In this document: positions 25,297 to 35,011 of the stretch, piece by piece
How the letters are laid out: each line of letters opens with the position of its first letter
Numbering within the stretch: the first letter of the stretch is position 1
From: CAZRKC01 sp964600665
GTDB taxonomy: Bacteria; Bacillota; SLNR01
Length of the DNA stretch: 63,962 bases
Direction of reading: 5' to 3'
NCBI GenBank assembly: GCA_964600665.1
Contig: CAZRKC010000011.1
Location: 1-63,962 of the forward strand
Program-made: the position numbers and the translations under genes
The notes under the pieces: generated by a model
The model's database searches: none
Told to the model about the DNA's origin: nothing
What the model saw: the letters and a program-made list of their open reading frames with translations, nothing else

Positions 25297-28065
25297 TCAT
25301 TTCAGATCGATCCGGTGATGATTGATCTTTTTGGATGTCAGCACTTCTCCTTCCCGTAAATGACAAGTAAAGAGAATAATTTGGCGCTCTTTGGCCATTT
25401 CTCCCAGCATCATCAGAATCTGGTCCAGTCGACCTTCGCTGTACTGAACAAACGGATCATCCAGAATCATGGGTAGGCTTGTTTGACCACTGACCAGATC
25501 TGCAATGGCCATCCTCAGTCCGAAATAGATCTGATCAACCGTTCCACCACTGAGTTGATGTAATGGAACCTGGCGCTGATCTTCCAGTGATTCCACCAAT
25601 ACATTCAAAGCAGCATCCACCCGGACACTCTGATAGCGATTATTGGTGATGGCCCGGACGACTTTTCCGGTCTGCTCATTCAACACCGGTGCAAATTCCC
25701 GGTGGTGCTGTAAAGAAAGTTCCTGAATCATTGTTTTTGCCGTGGACAGAATCGCCAAGTCCATGGAAAGCCTTGCAGTCAAATCATGGTTAATCTTGAT
25801 ATCCTCTTGGATCGAAACAGGATCCCGAACAGTCTTGCTTTCTGTGTCCATGGAAGTCTGCAGGGATATATATGCTTGTTGAACTTCATGGTATTCGCTT
25901 TGTAACGCTTCCAGCTCTGCCACTCGGTCTGCCAATTCATTCTCATGGATCCCTGCATACTCGGGTACAGGATCGATGGAAGCCATCAGGGATTCCCACG
26001 ACGAAAAGTCACGCTCTGCAAGATACGGCTGCATCAATTCAGCTATATGCTGACTACCACTGACTGCCTGAAGATATGCGCGATGATTGGCCGCACATGC
26101 TTGAAAAGCATTCACCGAGTCGACTTCAGCACGGTCGAGGAGCAAGGAAATATGCTCCATGATCTGATTCACTTCCTGGGTCAATGCATCCAACCGTTTT
26201 GTTTGCATCTCAAGTCCCAGTTGGGCCTGGATCAGGTCTTGCACAGCTGCCTCCCGACTTTCCAGCCGCTGATAATATCCAGTCATGATTTCATCGGTGA
26301 ACTCATCCGTCTGCCCAAGGACATCCCCCACCCGTGCTTTCAACATATGTTCAATTGCTGCTGCTTGTGTGGTCTTATGTTGAATTTCTAACTGGAGTTG
26401 TTCCAGGAAACTTTGATCCCGTGTCAATGCAAAAACATCCCGCTGATACATGCCGATATTCGCCAGGACAATTTCCAAAGAATTTGCACCTGCTAAATCA
26501 AAATACCCATTGAGCTTTTCTTCTAAATCCGCTGCCAAAGCCTGCTCATTTTCATAAACCTCCAACCCTTCCCGTAGTGCATGGTGCCCCTTTCTACAAG
26601 CTTGTCCGGCTTGATACCAAAACCATCCGGCTAAACCAGCTCCTACTAGAGAAATCCCACCAATTCCCAGTCCCCAGCTGATTCCTCCCTGGGTATATCC
26701 CGCCACTGAAAGGAGGATCCCCATTAAAACGATTGCCAGCGTTCGCCTGAACCCAAGCACATAGATGCTTCGCATGTGCATGTAGTCCCGTTCCAGTTGG
26801 TCTGCTGTTCGTCCCAGGGATTCGACTTGCAAAGATGCTAACGTATGATTTTGGCTCAGCGCCTGATCAAATCCCGCCGAAATCGCTGGCATATCCCTTT
26901 GCTCTGCTAAATTTCTCTCGGATTCTGCGATTCTTTGTGAAAGCTCGCTCAATCGAATCTGGAGCTGCGCGATTTGCTCGTTTATTCCCTTAAGCTGGGC
27001 ATAGTCAGATACAGATGTGCGCATGGTCTCCATTCCCCACTGTGCCCGGACAGGATACCCTTCAAAGCGGGTCTGCAATTCTGCAACTGCTTCTTCCAGA
27101 AGATTGACAGATGCCTGTTGTGCTTTCAGGTCACGGACCGTCTGTTCACGTCTGGACTCAAGCAAAGTCAATTCCTCTTCAATCTCTGCCGGGAAATGAC
27201 TGTATGCCCGGTGACGATCCGCTTCGGTATCAAAACCATTTTTCCGTCTTGCCATGTCCTTCAGAGTATCCCATTTTCGCCACAGTATCGCCGCTTTGCC
27301 GCCGCGGATCATGACTTTAAGTTGCCCTTGCCGGTTTTCGAAATCATCGAGTTGCGCTCGCAAATTATTCAATTGAATTTCATCCGTCCGAATCTTTTGA
27401 TAAATGGTATCGGCCTGTGACAATTCACTCGCCAGAGTAATTCCTCTTTGCACAGATCGTCCCAACGGTTTTGACGTAGCTTTATCGCTCCCGATGAATT
27501 CTATAGCGCGATCCAGCTCTTTAAGTGCATCCTTTACCGAGATATCTTCGCGGTGACTATCCCCAAGATTGATCAGTCTCCCTGCCACTTCCCGCCCTAA
27601 TGCCACCGGCTGCCCAGCCTTGAGCTGAGCGATGCAAATGGTATGGTCAAAAACCGTTTGACCCACTCCCAGATGTTTTTCTGCAAAATCATATTCACGG
27701 CGTGAATCCTGATGGAATTGGCGGGTCAAGTCAGCACCCGTCAATCCATCGATAATCTTGGTTTCATCAGAAGCAAAATCACGCTGGATGACGACCATGT
27801 CACCGTTCCCTGTTAGATATTCCAGTGTGCCGGAATAGACTGGGGTTGCCCACGGTCGATACCGCTCCAGTTCGTCAGTAAAATACCGCTTCGAAACATC
27901 CAGCCGCTTGAAGCCAAACAACATACCCCTCAGAAACTGGTGAATGGTCGATTTACCCGCTTCATTCTCCCCGTAAACCAGATTAAGCCCATCGGCAAAT
28001 TTAATCTCCTGGCCAACAAATCGGCCGAATCCTCGCATATATAAACGCCTGAAAGTAACTCCCAT
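25297..28065 (-). CDS. YhaN-like SMC/Rad50-type ATPase
   Basis: A 922-aa ABC-type ATPase of the SbcC/Rad50 group. Walker A is GENEAGKSTIHQFLRGMLFG at about residue 35. Long coiled-coil arms are interrupted near residues 430-490 by two hydrophobic helices (TLAIVLMGILLSVAG and GGISLVGAGLAGWFWY), then come the signature LSGGTVDQIYFGLRMAIADL and Walker B LPMILDDPFVQYSEGRLDQ at the C-terminus. The membrane-like pair is also a feature of B. subtilis YhaN and suggests a membrane-tethered complex. It partners the metallophosphatase encoded one base upstream. ATG 28065 is chosen for GGGAGGCGG; the reading from 28089 has no SD. Confidence 0.9.
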   Translation of the reverse strand: MGVTFRRLYMRGFGRFVGQEIKFADGLNLVYGENEAGKSTIHQFLRGMLFGFKRLDVSKRYFTDELERYRPWATPVYSGTLEYLTGNGDMVVIQRDFASDETKIIDGLTGADLTRQFHQDSRREYDFAEKHLGVGQTVFDHTICIAQLKAGQPVALGREVAGRLINLGDSHREDISVKDALKELDRAIEFIGSDKATSKPLGRSVQRGITLASELSQADTIYQKIRTDEIQLNNLRAQLDDFENRQGQLKVMIRGGKAAILWRKWDTLKDMARRKNGFDTEADRHRAYSHFPAEIEEELTLLESRREQTVRDLKAQQASVNLLEEAVAELQTRFEGYPVRAQWGMETMRTSVSDYAQLKGINEQIAQLQIRLSELSQRIAESERNLAEQRDMPAISAGFDQALSQNHTLASLQVESLGRTADQLERDYMHMRSIYVLGFRRTLAIVLMGILLSVAGYTQGGISWGLGIGGISLVGAGLAGWFWYQAGQACRKGHHALREGLEVYENEQALAADLEEKLNGYFDLAGANSLEIVLANIGMYQRDVFALTRDQSFLEQLQLEIQHKTTQAAAIEHMLKARVGDVLGQTDEFTDEIMTGYYQRLESREAAVQDLIQAQLGLEMQTKRLDALTQEVNQIMEHISLLLDRAEVDSVNAFQACAANHRAYLQAVSGSQHIAELMQPYLAERDFSSWESLMASIDPVPEYAGIHENELADRVAELEALQSEYHEVQQAYISLQTSMDTESKTVRDPVSIQEDIKINHDLTARLSMDLAILSTAKTMIQELSLQHHREFAPVLNEQTGKVVRAITNNRYQSVRVDAALNVLVESLEDQRQVPLHQLSGGTVDQIYFGLRMAIADLVSGQTSLPMILDDPFVQYSEGRLDQILMMLGEMAKERQIILFTCHLREGEVLTSKKINHHRIDLK

Positions 28066-28066
28066 A

Positions 28067-29182
28067 TTACCGCCTCCCAAGCAAGGCATTCAGCCCGACG
28101 GACATGACTTTTTGCCAAAAAAACGCCTCTGATTCTGAAGCTGCCTGACTTTTCGCATTCACTTCACGGACAAACGCACTCACTAAACTATCCGGATACT
28201 CCTTAATCAATAATTCGGTGTCATAACTGGAAACGCTCATGTCGTCGATTTCCACATGAAAGAAACCATCAGCAAGTTGGTCGGTGATGTATCCGGTATC
28301 AAATTCCGCCCCTGGTTGTCGGTTCCCTTGGATCAGGATTCGCAGCAGGAGGTACGGATCACTGCCAAATGTCTGAGCCAGGGCGTTTATCAGCGATCGT
28401 GTGTTGTCATACACCTCGGCATCCATCATCTGGGAATGGTACCGCCGTGAAGCGATGGGAAACCAATGCCACGCAGATCCATCTTTATCAACCTCACCCA
28501 CCATGACGCCGTGCTCGCCCGGCTCTCCAAAATTAAGCGGTTCCGGACTGCCGGTATATTGTGCAATGATCCGCCCCCTGTCTTCAAACTGCTGGGATTG
28601 ATGGATATGTCCCATGGCTGTATAATCTGCTCCCATGGCTTTGAGATCTGCAAACGGGACCGGGAAGTAGGGTCCCTCCGTGACACCGATTTGTCCGTGG
28701 AACATGAAAATGTTCATTCTTTTCGGATCAGGCGCCGTATAGTCAAACAGCTGGGGTTGGCGAATATCCCACCGGTCCCAACCCCATCCGTGGATATCGA
28801 CACCAAGGTATGGCAATTCAAAGCGTTGCATACACCCGTGGGTGAAAATCCGAACATGATGAGGCCAGGGAAAGGATCGGTAGAAAGAATCAACAACCGC
28901 AGGATCATGATTTCCAGGGAGAATGAATACGGGAATACCCGTCAATCGGTCTAATTCTTCAGCGATGAACTGCATGGTTTTTCGCGATCCATAGCGATGT
29001 TCAAACAGGTCCCCTGTCAGCAAGACCAGTTGCACATCTTCAGATAGGGCCAGATCCACCGTTTTTCGAAATGCATTGCGCAGATCCTGACGGCGTTGAT
29101 TGGCTTTTTCTAAATCCATCTGTTTTGATGAATACGGACTGTCTAGATGATAGTCTCCCGCCTGCAGTAACTTGATTGCCAT
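28067..29182 (-). CDS. YhaO-like DNA exonuclease (SbcD/Mre11-type metallophosphatase)
   Basis: A 371-aa calcineurin-like phosphoesterase. LLQAGDYHLDSPY (Asp, His), LLTGDLFEHRYG, LPGNHDPAVVDS (Asn, His), GHIHQSQQFEDRGRIIAQY and YTGSPEPLNFGEPGEHG give all metal ligands and the Mre11-like capping region. With the YhaN-like ATPase it forms an Mre11-Rad50-like end-processing complex. I chose ATG 29182 since AAAAGAGGTG precedes it; the 50 upstream codons are non-homologous leader. The gene order nuclease then ATPase is as in B. subtilis. Confidence 0.92.
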   Translation of the reverse strand: MAIKLLQAGDYHLDSPYSSKQMDLEKANQRRQDLRNAFRKTVDLALSEDVQLVLLTGDLFEHRYGSRKTMQFIAEELDRLTGIPVFILPGNHDPAVVDSFYRSFPWPHHVRIFTHGCMQRFELPYLGVDIHGWGWDRWDIRQPQLFDYTAPDPKRMNIFMFHGQIGVTEGPYFPVPFADLKAMGADYTAMGHIHQSQQFEDRGRIIAQYTGSPEPLNFGEPGEHGVMVGEVDKDGSAWHWFPIASRRYHSQMMDAEVYDNTRSLINALAQTFGSDPYLLLRILIQGNRQPGAEFDTGYITDQLADGFFHVEIDDMSVSSYDTELLIKEYPDSLVSAFVREVNAKSQAASESEAFFWQKVMSVGLNALLGRR

Positions 29183-29296
29183 GTATGCATCACCTCTTTT
29201 GGGGGATTCGCGCTGTTCGTCAAAATCCCTTTCATTCTTTACGGTAAATGGATGCCATGGTACAATAACCCTATCCGGAAACCAGGGGGAAATGGT

Positions 29297-30226
29297 ATGA
29301 AACCGCCAATCATCTTGTCCCTTCCTGCTCATCGTCCAATGGACTCCATCAATATGTACCTCCTATTGGATGATCCGATCACACTCATCGATGCTGGTTT
29401 GGGTAATTCCGCTACAGAGACATGCATTTACCGTGCCCTGTCGTCTGCTGATTTGAATTGGAATGATCTGCAACGGGTCATTGTCACCCATACCCATCCG
29501 GACCATGTTGGTTTAGCACGCAGACTCAAAGAATTGTCTGGAGCAGACATTTACATGCACCCCTTGGAATGGATTAAAATGGTGGAAAACAGGGCGGATA
29601 ATTTGCATCTTTATCATTGGGCCGGCATCCCGACAGAATTCGCAGAAATCAGCCACCCTTCCGCATCGACACCGGCCGTACCGGATGCACTGGTGCACCA
29701 TTTATTAGACGGAGATCAGATTCCCTTCGACGGATTTTCTTTACAGGTCATTCATACCCCCGGACACTGCTCCGGTATGATTTGCTTGCACGATCCGATC
29801 AGTGGCTGCATCTTTACCTCTGATCACCTAGTACCCAACTTCTCACCCGCCCTTCTGGTGGAAACAGACTCACACTCCCCCAATAAACGGACAGCCAGTC
29901 TCACCCAGTATCAAGCCAGCCTGACAAAAATCATCAGCCTGCCGGTTACCATGGCATATCCAGGCCATGGCCAACCGTTTACTCAGTATGCAGATCTGAT
30001 TGTCCGAAAACTGGCCGGCATTCCCAAAAAACTGGATCGAATCCATAGCTATCTAACCACCGATCCACAAAATGTATTCGATATTGTGATGCAAATGATT
30101 CCCGAACTCCCGCCTGCACTGGCGTTTTTTGCCAGTGGAGATACACTGGCATATCTTGATCACCTCCATGATATTGGCAGCGCTCAATTATTTGATCATA
30201 ACGGCACCCTGCTCTTTTCACTGTGA
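29297..30226 (+). CDS. MBL-fold metallo-hydrolase
   Basis: A 309-aa metallo-beta-lactamase fold protein. VTHTHPDHVGLARRL (about residue 65) gives the HxHxDH motif, IHTPGHCSGMICL the third His, IFTSDHLVPNFSP the bridging Asp and YPGHGQPF the last His. The C-terminal helical part resembles the lid seen in lactonase/glyoxalase II-like members. ATG 29297 has AGGGGG eight bases upstream, so the upstream ATG at 29252 is rejected. Divergent from yhaO and 81 bases ahead of the M28-like gene. Substrate unknown; a thioester or lactone is most likely. Confidence 0.88.
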   Translation: MKPPIILSLPAHRPMDSINMYLLLDDPITLIDAGLGNSATETCIYRALSSADLNWNDLQRVIVTHTHPDHVGLARRLKELSGADIYMHPLEWIKMVENRADNLHLYHWAGIPTEFAEISHPSASTPAVPDALVHHLLDGDQIPFDGFSLQVIHTPGHCSGMICLHDPISGCIFTSDHLVPNFSPALLVETDSHSPNKRTASLTQYQASLTKIISLPVTMAYPGHGQPFTQYADLIVRKLAGIPKKLDRIHSYLTTDPQNVFDIVMQMIPELPPALAFFASGDTLAYLDHLHDIGSAQLFDHNGTLLFSL

Positions 30227-30307
30227 TAACCCAATGATCATCACACAGCAGGAAATCCCCTGTATTTTCCGAATTGTCATGTAGGACATTCAAAAGGAGG
30301 GCAACCT

Positions 30308-32371
30308 ATGTTTCAGCGAATTCAAAGACCAATTGCCGCGGAAATATCCGGTCCCACAGCATTTCACCATGTCCAAGCGATCGCTTCTCATCACCGTATT
30401 CAAGCAAGTCCCGGATTCAGGGATGCAGCGGATTATTGCCTCAAACAATTTCAGGAAATCGGAATAGATGCAGAGATCATCTCATACCCTGCTGAAGAAA
30501 ACCACTCATTCTGGTCCCAGATTATGTTCCAAGAATGGGATTGTCAGGATGCAGAACTCATGATGCTGACACCTGAAAAAAAACGCCTCGCCAGTTACAT
30601 GGAAAACAAGATCAGCATCATTCAGCGCAGTATGGCGACTCCGGCAGGGGGTGTCGAAGCAGAAGTCATCCTTGTGGAAGATGCAGAGAACCCGGAATCA
30701 TATCAGACCTTAAATGTTGAAGGAAAGATCGTCATGGCATCCGGAGATCTGGAAAAGATTCGCTCATTGGCAGTGGAGATGTATGGTGCCATCGGAATTA
30801 TTACAGACCAAATGGCAGAGAATTTACCGGTGAGACATCGAATGGATATCCCTGATGCTGTGCAGTATACATCCTTCTGGTGGTCAGGGAAGGAAAAGAA
30901 ATGCTTTGGGTTTGTGCTGTCGCCAAAAGAAGGGGAAAACCTGCGCAAAATTTTGAAGAAAAAAGACCATGAACCCGTCATGGTCCGCGCAACGGTTTCC
31001 AGCCGGTTTTTCAATGGGAATCTGGATGTGGTGACTGCATCGATCCCAGGACTGACAACGGAAGAAATCATGATTATCGCACATTTATGTCACCCTCAGG
31101 CATCAGCCAACGATAATGCATCCGGATGCGCTGTTGCGATTGAAGTGGCTCGGACTTTGACAACACTGATTGCCAAAGGTGATCTGCCGCAGCCAAAACG
31201 AACCATTCGGATCCTTCTGGTGCCAGAATTTACCGGCACTTATGCGTACTTCGCCAGTGACATGAGCCGTCAGGCTCGAACGATGGCAGCCATCAATCTG
31301 GATATGGTTGGAGAAAACCAGACTTTGTGTGATAGTAGCCTGATGATCGAAAGTCCTCCCCTATCCATGCCGTCTTTCACTACTGAACTGCTGCAGGCAA
31401 TTATGGACGATATGGGAAAAGATTTCTCGAATATCGGCGGCACTATCCGCTTTCCGTTATTCCGGCATGGAACGATGCCTTTTTCTGGAGGCAGTGACCA
31501 TCAGATTCTTGCCGACCCCAGCGTTGGTGTGCCGACGCCGATGCTAATTCAATGGCCGGATAAATTTTATCATACCAGTGCAGACACCATTGACAAAGTC
31601 GATGCCATGATGTTGAAACGGGTCGGTATCCTCACCGGTGTTTATACCGCTTTTCTCGCTTCTGCCACCTATAGTGACTTAGTTTGGTTAGCCGGTGAAA
31701 TGACTGCCCGATATGGCGGGATGCTGCACCGCTTGTTAGGGGATGTGCTGGAAGAAGCCATTGAGAATATTCGTGGCGATTTAAAGAAAGGGAACCTTGA
31801 GCATTTTGCGGCAGACCAACTGAACCGGACATTGCGTTTTATTGATAAAAAATCAGCTTTCATTTTACGACGAAAAGAAGCCGATCTCCGTGCTTTGTTT
31901 ACCTTGCTATCGGACGAAGCCCGCTCCGGATTTGCCGAGATCATCGAAAATTTTTCTCAGCAGCTGGTCCAAACCACAATGGACGCCCAATGCCGAATCC
32001 GAATGATTGCTAGAAACATGTTGCCGGAAATCGGTGAATGCTGTATTCCGGACGACAGTGCACCACCCTTTGACGAATGGGAAGCGATTGCGGCCGACAT
32101 GGTTCCGATCCGCATCCACCCAGGGCCGATCATGACTCGAGGACACATGTCCAGTTGGAACCCGGATGAACAGGAAGCGTATCGCCAGGTGATGAAAAAG
32201 TTCAAAAATTCATATACCCTGAGTATTTTGGCGGGCTACTGGATGGATGGCAAACGCTCGCTTCTGGACATCATTGATCTAGTCCATTATGAGACCAACC
32301 GGCGACCCAGCGAATTGCTGGTGGAATATGTCCGGTTCATGGTCAAAGCACGTTTAATCCGCTTAATATAA
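30308..32371 (+). CDS. DUF4910/M28-like aminopeptidase-fold protein
   Basis: A 687-aa protein. The N-terminal half resembles an M28-type zinc peptidase with an inserted PA-like domain (EAEVILVEDAEN to GAIGIITDQMAEN). Metal-site segments are visible: HLCHPQASANDNASGCAVAI (His and Asp), LLVPEFTGTYAYF (Glu), INLDMVGEN (Asp) and WPDKFYHTSADT (final His). The last 250 residues contain a helical domain and a winged-helix-like end (RSLLDIIDLVHYETNRRPSE). The PA insertion and the Glu-Phe instead of the usual Glu-Glu catalytic pair make the activity uncertain. The SD AAGGAGGG is strong. No signal peptide, so cytoplasmic. Confidence 0.8.
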   Translation: MFQRIQRPIAAEISGPTAFHHVQAIASHHRIQASPGFRDAADYCLKQFQEIGIDAEIISYPAEENHSFWSQIMFQEWDCQDAELMMLTPEKKRLASYMENKISIIQRSMATPAGGVEAEVILVEDAENPESYQTLNVEGKIVMASGDLEKIRSLAVEMYGAIGIITDQMAENLPVRHRMDIPDAVQYTSFWWSGKEKKCFGFVLSPKEGENLRKILKKKDHEPVMVRATVSSRFFNGNLDVVTASIPGLTTEEIMIIAHLCHPQASANDNASGCAVAIEVARTLTTLIAKGDLPQPKRTIRILLVPEFTGTYAYFASDMSRQARTMAAINLDMVGENQTLCDSSLMIESPPLSMPSFTTELLQAIMDDMGKDFSNIGGTIRFPLFRHGTMPFSGGSDHQILADPSVGVPTPMLIQWPDKFYHTSADTIDKVDAMMLKRVGILTGVYTAFLASATYSDLVWLAGEMTARYGGMLHRLLGDVLEEAIENIRGDLKKGNLEHFAADQLNRTLRFIDKKSAFILRRKEADLRALFTLLSDEARSGFAEIIENFSQQLVQTTMDAQCRIRMIARNMLPEIGECCIPDDSAPPFDEWEAIAADMVPIRIHPGPIMTRGHMSSWNPDEQEAYRQVMKKFKNSYTLSILAGYWMDGKRSLLDIIDLVHYETNRRPSELLVEYVRFMVKARLIRLI

Positions 32372-32376
32372 ACTAA

Positions 32377-32400
32377 CGCCCGGGGTGATCACCCCGGGCG
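32377..32400. terminator. 24-bp perfect palindrome, bidirectional terminator
   Basis: CGCCCGGGGTGATCACCCCGGGCG is printed here only by its arms: CGCCCGGGGT and its exact complement around GATC. It lies between two convergent stops (32371 and 32407). The stem is very GC-rich but the following T tract is poor (CTTGATTTA), so it may stall or protect rather than terminate alone. Confidence 0.7.
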
Positions 32401-32406
32401 CTTGAT

Positions 32407-33147
32407 TTAATGAAACATATTTTCCCCGATGAAGGTCAGCAAAATTCCCAGTGCAATACCGATATTGGCGGAATGAGAATGATGACGGTGAGATTCGGGG
32501 ATCAATTCATCACTTACGATATATATCATGGCACCGGCGGCAAAACCCATTGACATGGAAATAAAATTGGTTGAGAGATTGAAGAGGAAAAACCCCAGCA
32601 GCGTTCCCAAAGGTGTAAACAGGCCGGCTGTGGCAGTGATCAAAAAGATTTTCCCCGGGGTCACGCCTGCCATTTTAAGCGGACACGCAATGCCAATCCC
32701 TTCCGGAATATTATGTAATGCAATCGCCAACGCAATCATCTTTCCGAAGGTGGGTGCCGCTTCAAACCCGGCGCCTAATGCCAGTCCTTCCGGCAGATTG
32801 TGCAAGGCAATTCCCAAGGCTATGAAAATCCCCATCTTGGCATATTCGCCGCATACTCCCTCTTTCTGGAAATAATGCAGGTGAGGAATCCGGTTGTCCA
32901 GCAATAGCATGATAAACAAGCCAGCTGCAAATCCCGTGGAAGCCAGGGTGACCGAGCCAAATTCCAGTGCCTGCGGCAATAACCCAAATGTGGAAATCGC
33001 AATCATGATACCAGCGGCAAATCCCAGTAGAGCAGATAGCATTTTCCGGCGGATCGTACCGAAAAACATCAGGACAATTGCGCCAACTCCTGTTGCCAAT
33101 CCGCTGATCGTGCTGATCAAAAGTATGTTCCAGTCGATGATCATCAT
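32407..33147 (-). CDS. ZIP family divalent metal transporter
   Basis: A 246-aa membrane protein with about eight hydrophobic segments. The paired ZIP motifs ALHNLPEGLALGAG and ALHNIPEGIGIACP (transmembrane helices 4 and 5) hold the His, Asn and Glu metal ligands. A short intracellular loop with HLHYFQKEGVC is the only variable His-containing loop. It imports Zn, Fe or Mn across the cytoplasmic membrane. The promoter region carries a candidate Fur-family box (33202-33216), suggesting induction when metal is scarce. Single-gene unit. Confidence 0.92.
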   Translation of the reverse strand: MMIIDWNILLISTISGLATGVGAIVLMFFGTIRRKMLSALLGFAAGIMIAISTFGLLPQALEFGSVTLASTGFAAGLFIMLLLDNRIPHLHYFQKEGVCGEYAKMGIFIALGIALHNLPEGLALGAGFEAAPTFGKMIALAIALHNIPEGIGIACPLKMAGVTPGKIFLITATAGLFTPLGTLLGFFLFNLSTNFISMSMGFAAGAMIYIVSDELIPESHRHHSHSANIGIALGILLTFIGENMFH

Positions 33148-33178
33148 GGCACCTCACTAGCTTCATCTTAACTCATTT

Positions 33179-33184
33179 ATTATA
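33179..33184 (-). promoter_or_regulatory. -10 element of the ZIP gene
   Basis: A perfect TATAAT on the minus strand, about 31 bases before the ZIP start. The -35 at 17-base spacing is a poor TGTTCA that lies within the Fur-like box, as expected for a repressor-covered promoter. Confidence 0.5.
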
Positions 33185-33201
33185 TCACCATTTTTTCTAA
33201 A

Positions 33202-33216
33202 TGAACATGATTTTCA
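33202..33216. promoter_or_regulatory. Candidate Fur-family operator upstream of ZIP
   Basis: TGAACATGATTTTCA matches the 7-1-7 Fur-family consensus TGATAATGATTATCA at 12 of 15 positions and overlaps the -35 region of the ZIP promoter. Which family member (Fur, Zur, PerR) cannot be told from the site. Confidence 0.45.
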
Positions 33217-33231
33217 TTTCCGCATGTTTCT

Positions 33232-33260
33232 TTGCTTTCCCCTCTGGCATATGATACAAT
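33232..33260 (+). promoter_or_regulatory. Candidate promoter of the DEAD-box helicase
   Basis: -35 TTGCTT (33232-33237) and -10 TACAAT (33255-33260), 17 bases apart, leave a 5' leader of about 70 bases before ATG 33338. Confidence 0.55.
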
Positions 33261-33337
33261 AATACAGGTATATCAACACGGATTGACAACTATCCCGATG
33301 TATCCAACTCTTTGATATAGAAACGGAGCGATCGACC

Positions 33338-34960
33338 ATGTCAGAAATCACAACTTTTGAAGAATTCCAGTTAAGTCCTGCCTTATTAAAAGGCATCATA
33401 GACTTGGGATTTGAAACGCCGATGCCCATTCAGGCAAAAGCCATTCCATTGGCCATGGAAGGGAAAGACATCTTTGGCCAGGCCCAAACCGGTACTGGGA
33501 AGACCGCAGCCTTTGGACTGCCGATTTTGGAAAAAATCACCCCCAAAGAAGGTACGCAAGCATTAATCGTCTGCCCCACCCGGGAGCTTGCGGTTCAGGT
33601 ATCACAAGAATTGACCCGACTGTCACGGCATCAGTCGCTGCTGGTGGTTCCTATTTACGGTGGTCAGTCCATCGAACACCAGATACGCATTCTGAAAAAA
33701 GTTCCTGAAGTCGTTGTCGGGACCCCCGGACGTTTGCTGGATCACATGCAAAGGCGGACTATGCGACTTGACCGGATTTCCATTCTGGTTCTGGATGAAG
33801 CAGATGAAATGCTGGACATGGGCTTTGTTGATGACATTCGCGCCATCATCCAAGCTTGCCCTGAAGGCCGGCAAACCATGATGTTCTCTGCAACCTTACC
33901 GCAAGAAGTGAAAAACCTGGCCAGGGAATTCATGCGAGATCCTGAAAGTGTCTTGATTGCCGGCGCCGGCGCGACTGTATCCCTGACGGAACAGCGATAC
34001 TATGAAGTCAACCCGAAACAGAAAGTCGAAACCCTATGTCGAATTCTTGATGTCGAAAACCCGGATGCAGGCATCATTTTCTGCCGGACAAAACAGGGAA
34101 CTGCAGAATTGGCGCAGGAGCTGTTGGAACGTGGCTACACAGTGGATGCACTTCACGGAGATCTGTCTCAAAGAGAGCGGGACTTCGCCATGAACCGATT
34201 CCGGACCGGGGTTTCTGAACTGCTGGTCGCCACCGATGTGGCTGCCCGAGGTTTGGACATCAGCAATGTCAGTCATGTGATCAACTTTGACATCCCCCAG
34301 GACGCCGAAACATACGTCCATCGGATCGGCCGGACGGGACGAGCAGGCAGAGAAGGCATTGCCATCACCCTGGTCACTCCCCGGGAAATCAAACAGCTGC
34401 GATTCATCGAAACCGGAATCCGGAAAAAAATCACTCGGCATGATATCCCAACACTCTCTGACGCTCTGGAAGTACGCAAAGAGCAGTTGTTCAAAAAAGT
34501 AACGGATCTTTTGGAAGAAGGGGTCGGCGACTATAAAGACCTTGCCCTTCGACTTTTGGAAGAATATGATTCATCTGACTTATTAGCCGCCGCTATGAAA
34601 GCATTGGATAAAGATGGTAAAGAAATGGAAACAGCGGAAATTTTGGCCGCACAACCCGAATGGATCAAGATATTGATTCCAGTGGGCAGATCCAACGGGC
34701 TCCACGCAAAAACCATTATCAGCGAAATCACCCACCGCACCCATTTAACCCCGAAACAGATCGGGGATATTGAGGTATACGATAAGAGCAGTTATGTTGA
34801 AGTTCCCGTTAGCGCGGTTGATCAAGTACAAGCAGTATTTCGCTCATACAAAGCCAGAAGTTCAAGCCCTCGACCGAAAACATTCGATCCCCGAAGAAAA
34901 CAACCGGATCGTCGCGACAGACGAGATTTCGCTCCCCGACCTCATCGAAATGACCAATAA
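33338..34960 (+). CDS. DEAD-box ATP-dependent RNA helicase (CshA/DeaD type)
   Basis: A 540-aa RNA helicase with all core motifs: Q motif TPMPIQAKAIPLAM, AQTGTGKTAAFGLP, CPTRELAVQ, TPGRLLDH, LDEADEMLDMGF, SATLPQEV, and in domain 2 IIFCRTKQGTAEL, VATDVAARGLDI and HRIGRTGRAGREG. Residues about 445-515 form a DbpA-type RNA-binding domain (WIKILIPVGRSNGLHAKTII), followed by a short Arg/Pro-rich tail. It remodels structured RNA or ribosome precursors in the cytoplasm. It has its own promoter and terminator. Confidence 0.95.
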   Translation: MSEITTFEEFQLSPALLKGIIDLGFETPMPIQAKAIPLAMEGKDIFGQAQTGTGKTAAFGLPILEKITPKEGTQALIVCPTRELAVQVSQELTRLSRHQSLLVVPIYGGQSIEHQIRILKKVPEVVVGTPGRLLDHMQRRTMRLDRISILVLDEADEMLDMGFVDDIRAIIQACPEGRQTMMFSATLPQEVKNLAREFMRDPESVLIAGAGATVSLTEQRYYEVNPKQKVETLCRILDVENPDAGIIFCRTKQGTAELAQELLERGYTVDALHGDLSQRERDFAMNRFRTGVSELLVATDVAARGLDISNVSHVINFDIPQDAETYVHRIGRTGRAGREGIAITLVTPREIKQLRFIETGIRKKITRHDIPTLSDALEVRKEQLFKKVTDLLEEGVGDYKDLALRLLEEYDSSDLLAAAMKALDKDGKEMETAEILAAQPEWIKILIPVGRSNGLHAKTIISEITHRTHLTPKQIGDIEVYDKSSYVEVPVSAVDQVQAVFRSYKARSSSPRPKTFDPRRKQPDRRDRRDFAPRPHRNDQ

Positions 34961-34988
34961 AAACCCGGCCTTGACGGCCGGTTTTTTT
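34961..34988 (+). terminator. Terminator of the helicase gene
   Basis: CCGGCC and GGCCGG pair around TTGAC and are followed by T7 (34982-34988), directly after the stop codon. Confidence 0.92.
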
Positions 34989-35011
34989 ATGGCATTTGAT
35001 TTGCAACACAA

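Noticed and set aside
33214..33429. A 71-codon minus-strand frame at the helicase start
   Set aside because: It overlaps the helicase N-terminus and its promoter on the other strand and has no SD or homology that I can see.
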